A DNA stretch of 64,000 nt, from NCBI GenBank assembly GCA_900470095.1, contig UBZM01000009.1, forward strand, positions 1 through 64,000, written 5' to 3'. Position 1 is the stretch's first letter. The number at the start of each line of letters is the position of its first letter. Below the pieces are notes generated by a model. It saw only the letters and a list, made by a program, of their open reading frames with translations, searched no databases and had not been told where the DNA came from. Shown here one piece after another: positions 62,824 to 64,000 of the stretch. This stretch comes from Hyphomicrobiales bacterium. GTDB lineage: Bacteria > Pseudomonadota > Alphaproteobacteria > Rhizobiales > Beijerinckiaceae. Position numbers and translations under genes: made by a program.

Positions 62824-63500
62824 ACGCACTCGACTTCTCTGTTGTCTGGCAGGCAGCGCCTTATCTCTGGCAGGGGCTACAGTTCTCGCTGGCCCTGACA
62901 GCCGCAGCTTTCGTCATCGGCATGGTGCTCGGGACTTTGCTAGCCTTGGCGCAGCATTTCGAGCTCCCGGTGGTCGCCCAGGTCGCACGCAGCTATGTCG
63001 CGTTGATGCGATCGGTTCCACTGATCATGGTGCTGTTCTGGTTCTTTTTCCTGATGCCGCTTGTGATCGGCCATCTGAGCGGCGGGGGCCGACCGGTGCC
63101 GATTGGCGCGACAGCGACAGCCTTCGTCACATTCGGCCTCTTCGAGGCGGCCTATTATTGCGAGATCATCCGGTCGGGGCTTCGGGCGATCCCCAAGGGG
63201 CAATATGAGGCCGCTCGCGCATTGTCGCTTGGCGCGATCAAGACCTATCGCCTCGTAATTCTTCCGCAGGTGGTACGCGCGGTTAGCCCGATCCTGCTGA
63301 CGCAGACCATCATCCTGTTTCAGGACACCTCGCTGGTCTACGTTCTGTCACTCACCGACCTGCTGGGCGCGGCCTCGAAGATGTCCCAGATCAACGGGCG
63401 CCTGGTCGAGATGTATCTCGCAGCAGCGCTCGCCTACTTCTTGATCTGCAGTTCGGCGTCCCAGTTCGTCGCGCATCTCGGTGGAAAGATCAGGCGCTAG
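62820..63500 (+). CDS. Amino-acid ABC permease (GltK type)
   Basis: GTG 62820 overlaps the GltJ-type stop (GTGA). The 226-residue protein has RSYVALMRSVPLIMVLFWFF, the EAA loop GQYEAARALSLGAIKTYRLV and a usual C-terminus. The cognate ATPase gene is not in the window; it may lie beyond the right edge or be shared. Confidence 0.92.
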   Translation: MNALDFSVVWQAAPYLWQGLQFSLALTAAAFVIGMVLGTLLALAQHFELPVVAQVARSYVALMRSVPLIMVLFWFFFLMPLVIGHLSGGGRPVPIGATATAFVTFGLFEAAYYCEIIRSGLRAIPKGQYEAARALSLGAIKTYRLVILPQVVRAVSPILLTQTIILFQDTSLVYVLSLTDLLGAASKMSQINGRLVEMYLAAALAYFLICSSASQFVAHLGGKIRR

Positions 63501-63557
63501 GACGGGACCGACGGTCCCTCGCCTACTCGTTCAACGCATTACGACTGGAGAAACCCA

Positions 63558-64000
63558 ATGGCACAGTGGCTGAAGACCTCGATCGCACAGGGCGAGCGCG
63601 AGGACACGGACCTGAAGATTCGCACGACGGTTGAGGTGCTTCTCAACGAGATCAAGACGGGCGGCGACCGTGCCGTTCGTGACCTATCTAAGCGCTTCGA
63701 CAGCTGGGACAGAAGCGACTACCGGCTGACCGACCAGGAGATCCGCGATTGCGTGTCCGAACTCTCGGCGCGGGATATCGAAGATATCAAGTTCGCGCAG
63801 ATGCAGGTCCGAACGTTTGCGGAGCATCAACGGGCGGCATTGCGGGATATCGAGGTGGAGACGCTGCCGGGTGTCGTGCTCGGTCATAAGAACATTCCGG
63901 TGAACTCTGTCGGTTGCTACGTGCCGGGTGGCAAATACCCCCTGCTCGCCTCGGCTCACATGTCCGTACTAACCGCTAAGGTCGCCGGGGTGCCGTATGT
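63558..64000 (+). CDS. Histidinol dehydrogenase-family protein, partial (runs off right edge)
   Basis: ATG 63558 (MAQWLKTSIAQGEREDTDLK) is preceded by GGAGAAA, and 147 codons are present. The family order is clear: VEVLLNEIKTGGDRAVRDLS, FAEHQRAALRDIE, then LGHKNIPVNSVGCYVPGGKY and PLLASAHMSVLTAKVAGV. The context (amino-acid importer, PLP enzyme, LysR) argues against a histidine-biosynthesis hisD and for a catabolic paralogue of the HpsN kind, which oxidises an alcohol to a carboxylate with NAD. The active-site Zn and His residues lie outside the window. Confidence 0.82.
   Translation, partial: MAQWLKTSIAQGEREDTDLKIRTTVEVLLNEIKTGGDRAVRDLSKRFDSWDRSDYRLTDQEIRDCVSELSARDIEDIKFAQMQVRTFAEHQRAALRDIEVETLPGVVLGHKNIPVNSVGCYVPGGKYPLLASAHMSVLTAKVAGVPY

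Noticed and set aside
63558..64000. hisD of histidine biosynthesis
   Set aside because: The gene follows an amino-acid importer and a catabolic PLP enzyme, with no his neighbours; a catabolic paralogue is more likely, though the rest of the gene is not visible.

Overview
The window reads as chromosomal accessory DNA from a GC-rich alphaproteobacterium. The gene types (Opp/Dpp-type importers, EryD/SorC-like regulation, DAO-family flavoproteins, GTG/TTG starts, FNR/FixK-type box) and the protein flavour suggest Hyphomicrobiales, perhaps a Bosea-like soil or plant-associated organism. That placement is inference; there is no rRNA, tRNA or housekeeping gene here to fix it. No CRISPR array was seen.

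1-9.5 kb is a defence-island-like segment. It holds a cut-off abortive-infection-like gene, an overlapping gene pair (an ADP-ribosyltransferase-like protein with a large unrecognised partner), a single-HKD phospholipase-D-type nuclease, an IS110-family transposase with a structured upstream end, and a large nuclease plus P-loop ATPase protein.

9.7-22.3 kb is a leftward sugar/polyol operon: ribose-type ABC importer, SorC-family regulator, aldo/keto reductase, GlpD/EryB-type flavoprotein, class I aldolase, FGGY kinase and GMC oxidoreductase. It is bracketed by two diverged copies of a ~105-bp sequence, a beheaded SDR gene on one side and an IS6 transposase stub on the other, so it looks transferred or rearranged. 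22.6-24.3 kb holds a Fic gene broken by one amber codon and a UmuC fragment.

24.4-57.1 kb is a nutrient-scavenging region with three separate peptide-type ABC importers, each in an operon with DAO-type flavoenzymes and a different processing enzyme. Operon A (leftward) has an opine-dehydrogenase-family protein and two paralogous flavoproteins; its binding protein appears to be a circular permutation of the SBP_5 fold. Operon B (rightward) has a permease-ATPase fusion and an aspartoacylase-like hydrolase. Operon C (leftward) has gamma-glutamyltransferase. A LysR gene lies between operon C and a BisC-type molybdoenzyme/CoA-transferase pair, and an identical 16-bp motif stands upstream of both, suggesting one regulon. 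Two further LysR genes lie between operons A and B.

57.1-58.4 kb is decayed DNA (MFS transporter and IS5 transposase remains). 58.5-64 kb holds a LysR gene, then a rightward set: a dialkylglycine-decarboxylase-like PLP enzyme, a glutamate/aspartate-type ABC importer and the start of a histidinol-dehydrogenase-family gene that runs off the window.
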